Source of the DNA: CBDFHC01 sp965247585
GTDB lineage: Bacteria; Chloroflexota; Dehalococcoidia; Lucifugimonadales; GCA-2712585
Direction: 5' to 3'
Length of the DNA: 64,000 bases
NCBI GenBank assembly: GCA_965247585.1
Contig: CBDFHC010000005.1
Location: forward strand, 1,116,001 to 1,180,000
Shown here: in pieces, positions 17,238 to 26,640 of the stretch
Numbering within the stretch: the stretch's first letter is position 1
How the letters are laid out: every line of letters begins with the position of its first letter
Notes under the pieces: model-generated
What the model was told of the DNA's origin: nothing
Database searches by the model: none
The model's input: the letters and a program-made list of their open reading frames with translations, nothing else
Translations under genes and position numbers: made by a program

Positions 17238-17738
17238 TTATTTAGAAGAGGGTAATACCTGGGGTATCACTGTCGGGGGCGGCGCCTGGTTCCCCACTTC
17301 TCCACCGTCCTTCAGATCGCGGACGATGACGCACCGGACCTCCCCGTCAGAGCTAGCGTAGACAGTCCCACCGGCCAATTTGCAGTCCTGTTTCGTAGCT
17401 TCCTCATAGGACTGAGTTTCGTAATGGGATTGCACTTCGTACCGGGGCTCACCATCCACGAAGAAGGGCTCGTTCTCGCCCTCTACCTCTACACCAGTAT
17501 GGTTTTCGCCGACCGCGATGGAGCCGGTCATGGGGGTCATTCCCAACACTTCTAACTCATCCAAGCGGTTGACCAAATACCCTAACCAAGGGAAGGGCGG
17601 CGTAAAGTTACTGCAACACGCATCGAAGGGTGGACACGAATGGAACACGGACTGCCGGTGCTGACGGCCGCTAAGAAGCCGGTGCCTCCCGGCGCACTTG
17701 TGATACGTTCGGCGTGCTGGGACGCTCCATGAGTTCAA
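17238..17738 (-). CDS. Doubtful hypothetical protein
   Basis: The open frame is 166 codons; the N-terminal third is Arg/His/Cys-rich and unconvincing. An internal start at the Met of MTPMTGSIAVGENHTGVEVE would give about 100 residues with a more protein-like acidic sequence (EPRYEVQSHYETQSYEEATK, ASSDGEVRCVIVRDLKDGGE) and a Pro-rich tail. I recognise no family and see no good RBS. It may be a gene fragment. The stretch from 17739 to 18168 upstream of the amidase shows nothing else I can support. Confidence 0.25.
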   Translation of the reverse strand: MNSWSVPARRTYHKCAGRHRLLSGRQHRQSVFHSCPPFDACCSNFTPPFPWLGYLVNRLDELEVLGMTPMTGSIAVGENHTGVEVEGENEPFFVDGEPRYEVQSHYETQSYEEATKQDCKLAGGTVYASSDGEVRCVIVRDLKDGGEVGNQAPPPTVIPQVLPSSK

Positions 17739-18168
17739 CTGACCAGAAGTCCCATTCGTTGCGAAGGAGCTGCCTATGCTACTTGCAATGAACTATCTGC
17801 GGGCATTCCCAGACATCGCAGGTTAGGGAGCGGATGGTATTCAGCGGCCGTGCTTCCTCCGCAGGGCCACGGCCGGTGGCGGTCCATGGGCCTCGCCCGG
17901 CGCATCCACCGACAACGCTTCATCCTTAATTGAAAAGTGGCTTTGGCAATGTAGCTCCTCCCAGCTACATCAATTGCCCCTGAAGACCCATTTTTTAGTC
18001 AGGGTGTGCCGGATGCCTGCCCTCCCCCGCCTCCCCTTCCAGTCCAAGCCTAGCGCTATAATAGCGCAGTCATGTGACCGAATAACCAGCGGTCGCCAGC
18101 AACTTCCACTGCGACAATGTTCCCCTGAGCCGATCCAGATTCAAACTATAGCCAAGAGGAGACTACCG

Positions 18169-19575
18169 ATGAGCGAGACGCCTCTACACTTCAAAACAAT
18201 CACCGAATTGGCGCCCCTAATTAAATCGAAATCGTTATCGCCTGTGGAAGTGACGGAAGCGTTGCTCGAGCGTATCCAGGGACATGACCCACAATACAAG
18301 AGCTACGCTACGGTCATGGCCGATCAGGCTAGGGCTTCGGCCCAAGCTGCCGAGAACGCCATTGCCGCAGGAAACTATCTGGGCCCACTCCACGGGGTGC
18401 CCATAGCCGTCAAGGACCTTTGTTTCACCAAGGGCGTGGCCACAATGGGCGCCACCAAGGCTTTGATGGACCATGTCCCGGATTTCGATTGCACCGTGGT
18501 GCAGAACCTGAATGCGGCGGGCGCGATTATCTTGGGCAAACTCAACCTGACCGAGGGCGCCATGGCCGGTTACAACCCCGAGTTTCAGGTGCCGGTAAAC
18601 CCTTGGGGCGCCAACCTGTGGAGCGGGGCATCTTCCAGTGGTTCTGGCGTAGCCACGTCAGCGGGGTTGTGCTACGGGTCTCTGGGGAGCGATACCGGAG
18701 GGTCCATCAGGTTCCCTTCCGCTGCCTGCGGCATAGTGGGAATTAAGCCTACTTGGGGAAGGGTTAGCCGCTACGGAGTGCTTGCCTTAGCCGAATCTTT
18801 GGACCACATCGGCCCCATGACTCGTTGCGCTGCCGACGCCGGTATCATGCTTCAGGCCATAGCCGGTCTGGACCCGAACGACGCCACGTCGTTGTCCGCC
18901 CCGGTGCCCGACATGCTGGAGGGAATCGACAAGGGTATCCGTGGCATCCGAATCGGCCTGGACGAAAAATACATCTCTGGAAATACCGACCCTCAGTTGG
19001 TGGAGAGTGTGTTAGCGGGAATCAAGGTGTTGGAAGGGCTGGGCGCCGTGATAGTTCCGATACATGTTCCCGATACCAGTGACTACATGGATGCATGGGG
19101 AGTGCTTTGCGCATCGGAAGCGTTAGCTGCCCACGAAGCAACCTACCCGTCGCGCCGTGACGATTACGGCCCGTGGTTTAGGGGCTGGTTGGACAAGGGC
19201 GCGGAGGTCACCGGGGCCGAATATGCCAAGGCTAATAACGTCCGCTCGGCATGCCGCGGCCTCTTAGCCAACCTCTTCGAGAATATCGACGTGATTGGCT
19301 GCCCAACTATGACCACCCCTCCCTTCCCGATTACCTTGGAGGAAATGTACGGACCCTCGTTTTTGCTGGACGACCCCAACTGGGGCCGATTCACGGTGCC
19401 CTACGATTTCAGCGGCGCTCCTACCATTTCCTTGCCTTGTGGCCAAAACAGTGAAGGACTGCCTCTTAGCATCCAGTTCGTGGGGAAGCACCTTTCCGAG
19501 CCGTTACTGTGTCGGTTGGGGCATACATTTGAGCAGAACACGCAGTGGCACAACCTCCGGCCAAACATTGAGTGA
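18169..19575 (+). CDS. Amidase, amidase-signature family
   Basis: The gene encodes 468 residues from ATG 18169, chosen for the AAGAGGAGA upstream and for matching the N-terminus of the other amidases (FKTITELAPLIKSKSLSPVE). The triad is Lys82 in GVPIAVKDL, Ser155 in SGASSSGSG and Ser179 in DTGGSIRFPSA. GIVGIKPTWGRVSRYG is also conserved. The cis-Ser motif is SGASSSG where most members have GGSSGG. Unlike the other two amidases here, no GatC-like gene precedes it. It is cytoplasmic with unknown substrate. The region upstream is untidy and the gene stands alone. Confidence 0.9.
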   Translation: MSETPLHFKTITELAPLIKSKSLSPVEVTEALLERIQGHDPQYKSYATVMADQARASAQAAENAIAAGNYLGPLHGVPIAVKDLCFTKGVATMGATKALMDHVPDFDCTVVQNLNAAGAIILGKLNLTEGAMAGYNPEFQVPVNPWGANLWSGASSSGSGVATSAGLCYGSLGSDTGGSIRFPSAACGIVGIKPTWGRVSRYGVLALAESLDHIGPMTRCAADAGIMLQAIAGLDPNDATSLSAPVPDMLEGIDKGIRGIRIGLDEKYISGNTDPQLVESVLAGIKVLEGLGAVIVPIHVPDTSDYMDAWGVLCASEALAAHEATYPSRRDDYGPWFRGWLDKGAEVTGAEYAKANNVRSACRGLLANLFENIDVIGCPTMTTPPFPITLEEMYGPSFLLDDPNWGRFTVPYDFSGAPTISLPCGQNSEGLPLSIQFVGKHLSEPLLCRLGHTFEQNTQWHNLRPNIE

Positions 19576-19871
19576 GATTCCAAGAGATGAAGAACTATCC
19601 AACAGATTGGCGCTGTCCGAAGACTGCCGCTGAGATTAACATCAGCTATTGGGGAGACTTTCACGCCCGATGCCAGGCAACAAGATAACTAACCGGATTT
19701 GCTAATAGTGAACAACCAGAGCCCTCCCCGTCCGCTAGTCCGCATCTGCCAGCTCTAGCACCCATGCCTTGATTACTTACGCACTAATGCCCCGAGGTCG
19801 AAAATTTGGTATTGGGAAATGGGGGAGAGTTGATTCCCGCCAGCGGTAGCTCCTGCTCTAGTAGTCCCGCG
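19576..19871. other. Intergenic stretch, nothing recognised
   Basis: About 300 bases between the amidase and the Eis-like relic. I see no gene, RNA or terminator of note. Confidence 0.4.
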
Positions 19872-20348
19872 CTAAAAATAGTGTGGAATCCAAGGCTGAT
19901 ACTGGACAGCAAACATGCGATCAGCACGCAACAATGCCCCGGGAGTACGCTCATCTACTAAGCCTGCTTGTGAAAGTGTACTGAAATTTACGGTTCCCAA
20001 GTAAACTGAGGCTAAATTAGAAACAGCAAGCACCAAATCTGGAGATGAACTAGAGGCACGGCATATGGCCCCCTCCGAAGACCCTTCTAACTCGAACCGT
20101 CCTTCGTTCCAGAGACAAAGCTCGTCTCGCACCTCCAACACCAAATGGTCGCTTTGCATATAACGCCGGAGCTTTAGGGAGGCACCTACGTCTATCAGAC
20201 GCAGCCACAACCCATCACGTGTCGATCTCTGTAGCCGCCGTGGGTTTGCCAACATCCACGGCAAAGGGTCATCCACAGGCCGCTTAAGCGCCTCGGTGCA
20301 AGTGATCAGGTCCATATCAAAGCAAATTCGCCACAACGCGGCGTACGT
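19872..20348 (-). pseudogene. Eis-like acetyltransferase, C-terminal fragment
   Basis: Minus-strand translation from the last upstream stop gives TYAALWRICFDMDLITCTEA, then RPVDDPLPWMLANPRRLQ, GLWLRLIDVGASLKLRRY, LASVYLGTVNFSTLSQAG and a C-terminal LLRADRMFAVQYQPWIPHYF. This is the SCP2-like C-terminal domain of Eis-type GNAT N-acetyltransferases, which normally exceed 400 residues. The two GNAT domains that bind acetyl-CoA are missing and a stop codon precedes the fragment. It is a truncated relic of about 158 codons. Confidence 0.7.
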
Positions 20349-20510
20349 TTATCGGGACAATAGGATTGAGCTGGTGTTCAGGATTAACTCCTAAGGCGAG
20401 AAAGTAGAATTAATCTAAACTCTCGTGGAAGACCGAAACTGGCTTCAGTACTTCGACCAGGTTAGATAGCTAGATTAGGTGTTAGTTCGGCCGAGAGACA
20501 GCTGACCTGC

Positions 20511-20708
20511 CTAACCTGCGCAACTATGATCGGGTTGGCTGGTCCAGGATCCGCATTTGGTGCACCGGCCTAGCAAGCCCGGTGCGCTACTCACGGTGCC
20601 CGCATCCGCAGTTGGAGTTAGGTCCGCCGCTGTTTTCTTGGCTCGCCTTGATTGCGGCTTTTTCGATACCCTCTTTGACGTAGTGCGTCTCGTTCGTGTA
20701 GTAGCCAT
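20511..20708 (-). CDS. Small basic protein with C-terminal zinc-knuckle-like motif
   Basis: The product is 65 residues from an ATG preceded by AAAAGGAGATGCC. The N-terminal half is very basic (TRRTTSKRVSKKPQSRRAKK), followed by an Ala/Thr/Pro linker and a C-terminal GRCTKCGSWTSQPDHSCAG, with CxxC and HxC pairs that could hold one zinc ion. This layout suggests a nucleic-acid-binding protein, perhaps ribosome- or nucleoid-associated. I do not recognise a named family. The clean RBS and the domain order argue that it is real. It stands alone, with about 200 non-coding bases before the next gene. Confidence 0.6.
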   Translation of the reverse strand: MATTRTRRTTSKRVSKKPQSRRAKKTAADLTPTADAGTVSSAPGLLGRCTKCGSWTSQPDHSCAG

Positions 20709-20918
20709 GGCATCTCCTTTTTATCGGTTTTAGTTTGTCTAGTTCAGTGGTTAAAGTAGCAGGGGTCTAAACCAGATCAAGGACGATTAAATCATGCCCT
20801 TCTTGTGGGAGCTAGGATAGGCCGCATCGGGTCATGTCCGGATTCCCAATTGTGTTGAGCCGATGGCATTAACTGGGAGGCATCAGGATCTCCGACTGGG
20901 CGGGGTCAACGTTGTATT

Positions 20919-22220
20919 CTAAGGGCAGAGACCTTCTTCAGCGACCGATCCAGGGTGTTCGATCGACCGCAGATAGGCGGCCGTTTCGGGATCGAAGAAC
21001 GTGTAGATGCACACTGCACTCAGAAAGCGCCCGTGGGCGTTCGGGTGTTGCGGGGTTGGCAGGCGACCGAAGTCGTCGTTGACGCCGAAGTCAACGAACG
21101 CGTTACCATCCGCTAGAGTGCCGATGCTGGTACCAACGAGATCCCCCTCCTTTAACTCCAGCGGGCCCACAGTGTGAGTGCGAGAGTCGCCGACCGGTGG
21201 GTCATCGGTGAACAGTTCGGCGATGACGGGCACTGGTTCCCGAATATGGTCGAAGAGGAACCACAGGCCCTCACAGGCGGTGCGGAAGAACAGTAGGTAC
21301 TGGGGCTCGTCCGGTGCAAGGTAAACCGAGCCCGCGTACAGCGTGGCGTCTATTGGCATTCGTACATCGAGCACATTCTGACCGTTTGGGACCCGGAAGT
21401 ATCCATGGCCCTTGTAGTCGTTAGTCAGGATCCGACCAGGTGGTCCGACCTCGTAGATAGCCGACAGGCTGGGTAGGGGGAATGTGGTGAACCAACCGGT
21501 AAAGTCGGCGGGACAATCACCCCGGGGTTGCAGTTCGATATCAAATGCAGTCGTGGCCAGCGAACAGCTCGACCCGTGGCATTCCTCTACCTGAACCTGG
21601 ATTTCGTTGAAGAACTCTCCCCAGTCGAACGTGACCTCGTAGATCTCGTTCCAGCCTCCTTTGGTACTGACGTTGGACGTCCATTTGAGTTGGCCACCGG
21701 TTTGACCCTCTGCATGGCACGAGAGCCGCCGCTGCCCCTCGTTAAAGGAACATATAGCCCCAAGTTCAGCTGCTTCGGTTGCAATTGCAGTGGGTGTGGG
21801 CGTTGGGGTAGCAGTTAAAGTCGAGGACGATGAGGGCGTAGGTGCTGGGGCCAAGGTAGGGGTTGGAGTCGAGGTTCGAGTGAGCGTAGGTGTGGGGGTG
21901 ACAGATGGTGTGGGCGACGCGGTAGGAGTGGTCGGAGGTGGGGTCGGTGTCGCATTCGTTACGAGCACCGAAGCGACAGAGGGGGTGGATGTCGATTCTG
22001 ACGACTCAACCGTTGTACGTTCAGGCGGCGCTGAAGTTGCCGTTGCCCTAGATTCGGGAAGCCCGGTGGGCGTTGCTACAAGCTGCGCCGGGGATTCGGT
22101 GGAGGATGCCGCCCTCAGACCAGGCACAGGTGAAGGTGTCCCGTTCACAACACCGCCACAACTCGCGAGGAACAACGCAATTGCGAGCAATAAAGGGGTA
22201 CGGACAAATGGTGCTCTCAT
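20919..22220 (-). CDS. Secreted lipoprotein with long Thr/Pro linker
   Basis: From ATG 22220 the 433-residue product starts MRAPFVRTPLLLAIALFLAS followed by the lipobox Cys21, so it should be lipid-anchored outside the membrane. Residues about 22-150 are a low-complexity Thr/Pro/Ser/Ala linker. The C-terminal 280 residues are a folded domain with several Cys (AICSFNEGQRRLSCHAEGQ, VEECHGSSCSLATTAFDIEL) and strands such as LWFLFDHIREPVPVIAELFT. I recognise no enzyme motif. The paralogous architecture at 22537-24057 suggests two surface proteins expressed from the same strand. A longer start at ATG 22232 is possible. Confidence 0.65.
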   Translation of the reverse strand: MRAPFVRTPLLLAIALFLASCGGVVNGTPSPVPGLRAASSTESPAQLVATPTGLPESRATATSAPPERTTVESSESTSTPSVASVLVTNATPTPPPTTPTASPTPSVTPTPTLTRTSTPTPTLAPAPTPSSSSTLTATPTPTPTAIATEAAELGAICSFNEGQRRLSCHAEGQTGGQLKWTSNVSTKGGWNEIYEVTFDWGEFFNEIQVQVEECHGSSCSLATTAFDIELQPRGDCPADFTGWFTTFPLPSLSAIYEVGPPGRILTNDYKGHGYFRVPNGQNVLDVRMPIDATLYAGSVYLAPDEPQYLLFFRTACEGLWFLFDHIREPVPVIAELFTDDPPVGDSRTHTVGPLELKEGDLVGTSIGTLADGNAFVDFGVNDDFGRLPTPQHPNAHGRFLSAVCIYTFFDPETAAYLRSIEHPGSVAEEGLCP

Positions 22221-22344
22221 GGGACAAATCATACCGGGTTCCGCTTACGCTGACGACGGTAAGGCGAGCTTGGACCTCTGAGGGCAGGACAAGCTTCCCG
22301 AGAGGTTTTGGGCGACCTTTAAACTAAAAGGGAGTCAATCAAGA

Positions 22345-22400
22345 CGGGTCCGACCAGCGGACCCGCGACCAATAACCTCGACCCCTCCCGGGAGGGGTCG
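22345..22400. other. Two tandem perfect hairpins between lipoprotein genes
   Basis: CGGGTCCG-ACCAG-CGGACCCG (22345-22365) is followed by a 22-bp perfect palindrome at 22379-22400 whose arm is CGACCCCTCCC. Neither has a T run on either strand. They lie between two lipoprotein genes transcribed from the minus strand, so they may end the upstream transcript (from 24057) or act as an operator. Confidence 0.45.
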
Positions 22401-22536
22401 AAGCAACGACATTCGGGTTATGAGTCTGACGGATAGAAACCGAGAAACCAGGCAGTCTTACTCCTTCTCAACGGCGTGTGTGGCATCATATATGACCTTT
22501 GATACATTCTAGGGTTTCGGATTTTCGAAGAGGGCT

Positions 22537-24057
22537 TCAGCGATACAGCGTGTCCGCATCAGTCGAAAACGAATGCTGGCCTTCCCCGCAATGCGTTCTC
22601 GTAATGCCCTCGATGGTTAGGGTCCGACCATCTTCAGACACCTCAATCAGCACCACCCCTGTGACCGTGTCATCCGATCCCCACACGGACGTCTGGCGGC
22701 GGAGTTCGGCGCAGTAAACCTCACCCGGGACTACCGAGTCCCACTCACGATTGACAAGACCGTCCGAAACCGTCTCAATCCGATACATACCCGGTGGGAT
22801 ATCGGGGAGCTGGCCCCCAATATTCAGCTTGTGCACCGACTCATCTATCCAGTCCTCGTAAAGGTAGATCCCTGAAGTTTCCCCTTCTCCCAATGAATCC
22901 CATACAGTCCCGTGTCCATGGTCAGGGATGCTCCCGTCGGCAGGCGGTCGTATTGGCAACCACATTCCCATGGCAGTGCCCGGTACGTCTTGATTAAACG
23001 GGCCGCACCTCCCTGGCATCGATTCTAGGTATGCCGTCCTATAAGGCTCCGGGAAGTACTCTAATGTACAGAGAGAGTTCCCACCTGAGTGGACCCAAGC
23101 GTTAATGGAGTATCCGTAGCTGGGATGCCGCTGGAGCTCCTCGGCCGTAAGTCCAAACAGCTGAAGACCAAGGTCAAATCCTGTTGAGTAGCCACTGGAT
23201 TTCCAGATCGGCGTTCCTGCGGGAATGGGGGGATTGAAATACACTTTCCATCTGCACTCTCCAACCTCTGTCGTTACCAACGCCTCTTCCCCCGTTGACG
23301 CTGGACAGTCGGTCCACTCGACCGGAACGCTATGCCTGAACTTATCGAGGATTTCTTCGACCGGTCTGCCAACATGGGCCCAGAATAGACTGTACCCTTC
23401 ACAGATGATGGTATATGGGCCCCACTCCTCGTACGTCCCACCGTCTTGCGCTTCCCTGACACTCCGCCCAAAGTTCATGATGTAGATGTCCGCGGGAGCA
23501 TACAGTTGGACCTGCTCTGAGGCAGGTACACCAGCCGCTGGAAATTCATCATCGAGCCCCCGGTTGAGCTCCCGGGTAGACCAGTACACCATGTGGTCAT
23601 GTGGGTATCCGTGTCCTTCCCAGAAGAAAGGGATAGCATCTTCCAGGTCTACTACAGGGTGGGTGAATATGGAATCACCACAGCTTGGAAGCGGCTTACC
23701 ATCTGCTCCAACCTGGGCCCAGTTCCAATCCAACTTAGAGGTGCCGGGCGTCGAAGTGGGAGTTAGAAACACTGGGGTAGCCGTAGGTGTTGGCTTGGGT
23801 GTCGATGTTGGGGTCAGCGTGGGCCCGGCGGCAGCCGTGGCCGTTGGGGCCTGGGCTGGTGTCGAGATGGGAAGGGGCGTTGGGATAGGAGTCTGAGCAG
23901 CGACAACCATGGCCGTCGGCGGATGTGTTGGCATCGGCATAGGCGTGGCTGTTGCTGCTGGCGTGGAGGTTGACGTCACTGTGGGCTCAGGTCCCGAACA
24001 AGCGAAGGCAATGACCAGCATAGCTAACATGATGGGTAGGGACAGTTTGCGAGTCAT
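22537..24057 (-). CDS. Secreted lipoprotein with long Thr/Pro linker
   Basis: The product is 506 residues from ATG 24057 (GGGAGG just upstream; an in-frame ATG at 24090 is less likely). The signal MTRKLSLPIMLAMLVIAFAC ends in the lipobox Cys20. A Thr/Pro/Ala linker runs to about residue 105. The extracellular domain contains DLEDAIPFFWEGHGYPHDHM, WGPYTIICEGYSLFWAHVGR, a His/Asp stretch IPDHGHGTVWDSLGEGE and a C-terminal beta-rich part VVLIEVSEDGRTLTIEGITR. I cannot name a family or activity. It shares the layout of the protein at 20919-22220 but little sequence outside the linker. Confidence 0.65.
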   Translation of the reverse strand: MTRKLSLPIMLAMLVIAFACSGPEPTVTSTSTPAATATPMPMPTHPPTAMVVAAQTPIPTPLPISTPAQAPTATAAAGPTLTPTSTPKPTPTATPVFLTPTSTPGTSKLDWNWAQVGADGKPLPSCGDSIFTHPVVDLEDAIPFFWEGHGYPHDHMVYWSTRELNRGLDDEFPAAGVPASEQVQLYAPADIYIMNFGRSVREAQDGGTYEEWGPYTIICEGYSLFWAHVGRPVEEILDKFRHSVPVEWTDCPASTGEEALVTTEVGECRWKVYFNPPIPAGTPIWKSSGYSTGFDLGLQLFGLTAEELQRHPSYGYSINAWVHSGGNSLCTLEYFPEPYRTAYLESMPGRCGPFNQDVPGTAMGMWLPIRPPADGSIPDHGHGTVWDSLGEGETSGIYLYEDWIDESVHKLNIGGQLPDIPPGMYRIETVSDGLVNREWDSVVPGEVYCAELRRQTSVWGSDDTVTGVVLIEVSEDGRTLTIEGITRTHCGEGQHSFSTDADTLYR

Positions 24058-24573
24058 CGCCTCCCAGTATAGTCTCAGTTCCGGCGCCACCGAGCCCGTG
24101 ATCTGGGGAGCTTCGATCTCCCCGGAGCACAGCTGATCTAGACAAGCTAATGCTTATCTCAGGGCGAGGCCCTTATTCAGGCGCGTGCAGAATAAGGGGG
24201 AGATCTGTCCAAAGGTGAAGAAGCCATTAGGATCGGGGTCGCGGTTGAGACACGCTGGACCAGACGTAGGCATATCAACCGCTGGCCATTCTGCTGACCG
24301 GTTCCATGCCATATTCCACACGATCCTCCCTGATGCGAGCCTCTGACTGGCTGCCCAACAGAGTCTTAGCCCCCCTGCCTCCCCGCAGTCGTACTTGTCC
24401 GGTAGCGGTCAGCGCTCGAATTGGCTGTCAAGGTTGTTAGCAGTGGAGTCGTCCGGGTTTGAGCGCATGTACATGAGCTTTGAGTCACCGCTGCCCCTAA
24501 CGACCGCATGAAACCCAGGGTTAACAATCGTCTGGGCGAGGAGGAGCCGGTGCCACTACTGTAGCAGTCGGAG
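24058..24573. other. Gap without recognisable gene
   Basis: More than 500 bases upstream of the lipoprotein gene. The first part should hold its promoter. I find no ORF with a start and RBS, no tRNA and no repeat, up to the IS end at 24574. Confidence 0.4.
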
Positions 24574-24688
24574 TGTAGGCGTTCAGCGATAATGGGACAC
24601 TTTTAAGGGGAAGAAAACATGAGGGTGGAGATGGGTTTGGACTCCTGGTGTTGGGTATAAATTATCCACATCTAGAAAGGAGCCAGAA

Positions 24689-25090
24689 GTGTCTCAGAAC
24701 AACATCGATCAAGCCCAAGCTACAGAGACCCCGACTCAAGAGACCAAGATCTTCATCCGGCAAGTCAGAGCCGCGACCCGTAGGAAGTACGCCCCGGAAG
24801 ATAAGATCGGCATCGTCCTGGAAGGGTTCCGTCGGGAGGTGACCGTCAGTGACCTTTGCCGGCGTGAGGGAATAAAGCCAGGCGTCTTCTATGCCTGGAC
24901 CAAGGAATTCATGGAAGCGGGTAAAGTGCGTCTCACTCGGGACACGGTCCGAGATGCCACCCGTCAGGAGATCGGACACCTCAAGCGGGAGAACCACGAT
25001 CTGAAACAACTTGTTGCCGACCTTTCCCTGGAGGTCCACCGCTTCAAAAAAACGGCCATCCCAGCTTTCGATGGGGCCGCAGGTGCATGA
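24689..25090 (+). CDS. IS transposase OrfA, diverged copy
   Basis: The gene encodes 133 residues from GTG 24689, with AAAGGAGC upstream. The HTH region RRKYAPEDKIGIVLEGFRRE and GIKPGVFYAWTKEFMEAGK, and the coiled-coil tail LKRENHDLKQLVADLSLEVH, parallel the OrfA proteins of copies A and B. It overlaps orfB by the ATGA at 25087-25090. It seems intact and could still bind IS ends. Confidence 0.85.
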   Translation: MSQNNIDQAQATETPTQETKIFIRQVRAATRRKYAPEDKIGIVLEGFRREVTVSDLCRREGIKPGVFYAWTKEFMEAGKVRLTRDTVRDATRQEIGHLKRENHDLKQLVADLSLEVHRFKKTAIPAFDGAAGA

Positions 25091-26073
25091 GCGCCCAGGA
25101 GAGGTCGAACATCATAACCCGGGTGGAACAGAGCCAGTGGGGAAAACGGAAGCTGCTCGCCCAGCTGCAGGTGCCCAAGAGCACATACTACCGGTGACGG
25201 GCCCGAGAACGGCAAGGAAAGCAGGATTGCTCTGCTCACAGGACCCGGATACCCTGGAACAGGCTTAGGCCACCGGAAGAGGTCGCAGTCTTGGCTGCGG
25301 CCAGGGAGTCTCCGGAGTGGAGCAGCCGGCAACTGGCCACTTGGATCACCGACCACCTGAGGCTATCGGTGGGTGAATCTACGGTGTATCGCCTCCTGAA
25401 GAGGGAAGGCCTGGTCAAACCTCCTGATATGAAGCTTCTGGCCGGCAAAGAGTACCAACGCAAGACCAGCGGTCCGCATCAGATGTGGGCTACCGATGCT
25501 TCGTATTTCCGTGTGGTGGGGTGGGGCTATTACTACGTGGTCACCGTGATGGACGATTACTCCCGGTCCATCCTGGCCTGGAAGCTGCAACTGGACATGA
25601 CCGCTGACTCCCTGATCGAGGTGGTCCAGCTAGCCATCGACGCTACTGGGATGACCAAAGTGCCCTTGGAGGACCGGACCAGACTGCTGAGTGACAATGG
25701 ATCGGGCTACGTGTCCAGGGCTTTCCGCGATTACCTGGGCCTGGTAGGGATCCGTCTTATCCTGGCGGCGCCCTACCATCCCCAAACCAACGGGGAACTG
25801 GAGCGGTACCATCAGAGCATTCAGCACGAGGTGAACCAGGTCTCGTATGAAGTACCTGGTGATCTGGAGGTGGCCGCCGCTGGCTTCGTGGACTTCTACA
25901 ACAACCGCCGCTATCACAAAGCCCTGAGCAACGTGACCCCGGATGACGTCCTCAACGGGAGACGGGAAGGGATCTTGATCAGAAGAAGCGAGGTGAAAGC
26001 TCAGGCTTTACAATGGCGTCAACGCTACAACCGGCAGCGCCGGGAGTCCAGCAACACTGCCATCTCCCCTTGA
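25087..26073 (+). pseudogene. IS transposase OrfB with premature stop, diverged copy
   Basis: The frame from ATG 25087 reads to KSTYYR and then meets TGA at 25195-25197, where copies A and B have Trp (KSTYYRWLMR). It continues in frame with no other lesion to 26073 and keeps all DDE residues (MWATDASYFRVVGWGYYYVV, LLSDNGSGYVSRAFRDYLGL, HPQTNGELERYHQSIQ). A single TGG-to-TGA change therefore explains the inactivation. The part from an internal start near 25291 would still hold the catalytic core. Confidence 0.85.
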
Positions 26074-26384
26074 TCTCTCCTTAACAAAAGTGTCCCACTT
26101 CTGCTGGTTGCCAACACTCGGCCAGGATGACGATAAGACGTATTCCCCCTGGGTGTCCATAGCAGAAACCTTGTCCCACGCCGGAGCAAGAGAACGTTGC
26201 CGAGACCCAAAGACCGGTGGTAAGCTGGAATCCATTCGGGTCTTGCTGAAGGCATAGGGTCAGCCGAAATGGAGAATCTCGGATAATATGTCATCCCTGA
26301 CTATAGTGGCAGTCCGCTACCAGGAACCCCATCAGGCTTAAACCTGGGGCCGTTAGAAGATTCACTTCCAAAGGAGCAAAAGTA

Positions 26385-26486
26385 ATGGGTGATAAGGGTG
26401 GTAAAAAAGATAAATCCAAAAAGGAAAAACAGACAATTGCACAACATACTCTAAAGGAAAAACGTAAATTGAAAAAAGAGAAGTAG
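26385..26486 (+). CDS. Very small lysine-rich protein (33 aa)
   Basis: The product begins MGDKGGKKDKSKKEKQT and continues IAQHTLKEKRKLKKEK; half of all residues are Lys. AAAGGAGC precedes the ATG with seven bases spacing, an excellent RBS. Lys codons are almost all AAA, unlike the GC-rich neighbours, which may reflect transfer or selection for composition. Similar tiny Lys-rich proteins are annotated as hypothetical in many bacteria; they may bind nucleic acid. No neighbour gives context: IS copy upstream, GrdB-like relic downstream. Confidence 0.55.
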   Translation: MGDKGGKKDKSKKEKQTIAQHTLKEKRKLKKEK

Positions 26487-26489
26487 ATT

Positions 26490-26560
26490 TAGGGCGCTTT
26501 CACTACGCGGACGAAGGAACGAGTCTGTTCGCTCCGCTCCTCAGCGGCCCTGGCCCTGTA
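26490..26560 (-). repeat. Scrap of IS OrfA coding sequence
   Basis: Minus-strand translation reads RARAAEERSEQTRSFVRVVK, close to residues near the start of the IS OrfA (AADQRSEQTRSFVRRVRAA). Only about 20 codons remain, with no IS terminus. It marks another former IS site beside the GrdB-like fragment. Confidence 0.5.
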
Positions 26561-26640
26561 GACATCTAACTGAGGTGCAGCTGCTCCTATCCGTGAGTAT
26601 GTTCCCGCACCTTCATAGGGAGCCACCCCCCGGATCTCGT

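Larger units (their letters stand above)
24574..26116 (+). mobile_element. Diverged relative of the 1548-bp IS (1543 bp)
   Basis: The ends TGTAGGCGTTCAGCGATAAT (left) and TGTTGGCAACCAGCAGAAGT (right, read inward) match the termini of copies A and B. The element has the same orfA-orfB layout but lies on the plus strand and is clearly diverged in sequence. OrfB carries a nonsense codon, so the copy is probably immobile on its own, although its ends could still be used in trans. Confidence 0.9.

Noticed and set aside
21790..22281. Val/Gly-rich open frame on the plus strand
   Set aside because: It is the complement of the Thr/Pro-rich linker of the lipoprotein gene; low-complexity DNA gives open antisense frames.
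25195..25197. In-frame TGA at a Trp position of the IS OrfB, suggesting UGA might mean Trp in this organism
   Set aside because: Many intact genes here end in TGA and the two identical-family IS copies use TGG at this site. A simple nonsense mutation in an IS is the better explanation. No SECIS-like position or redox residue is involved.
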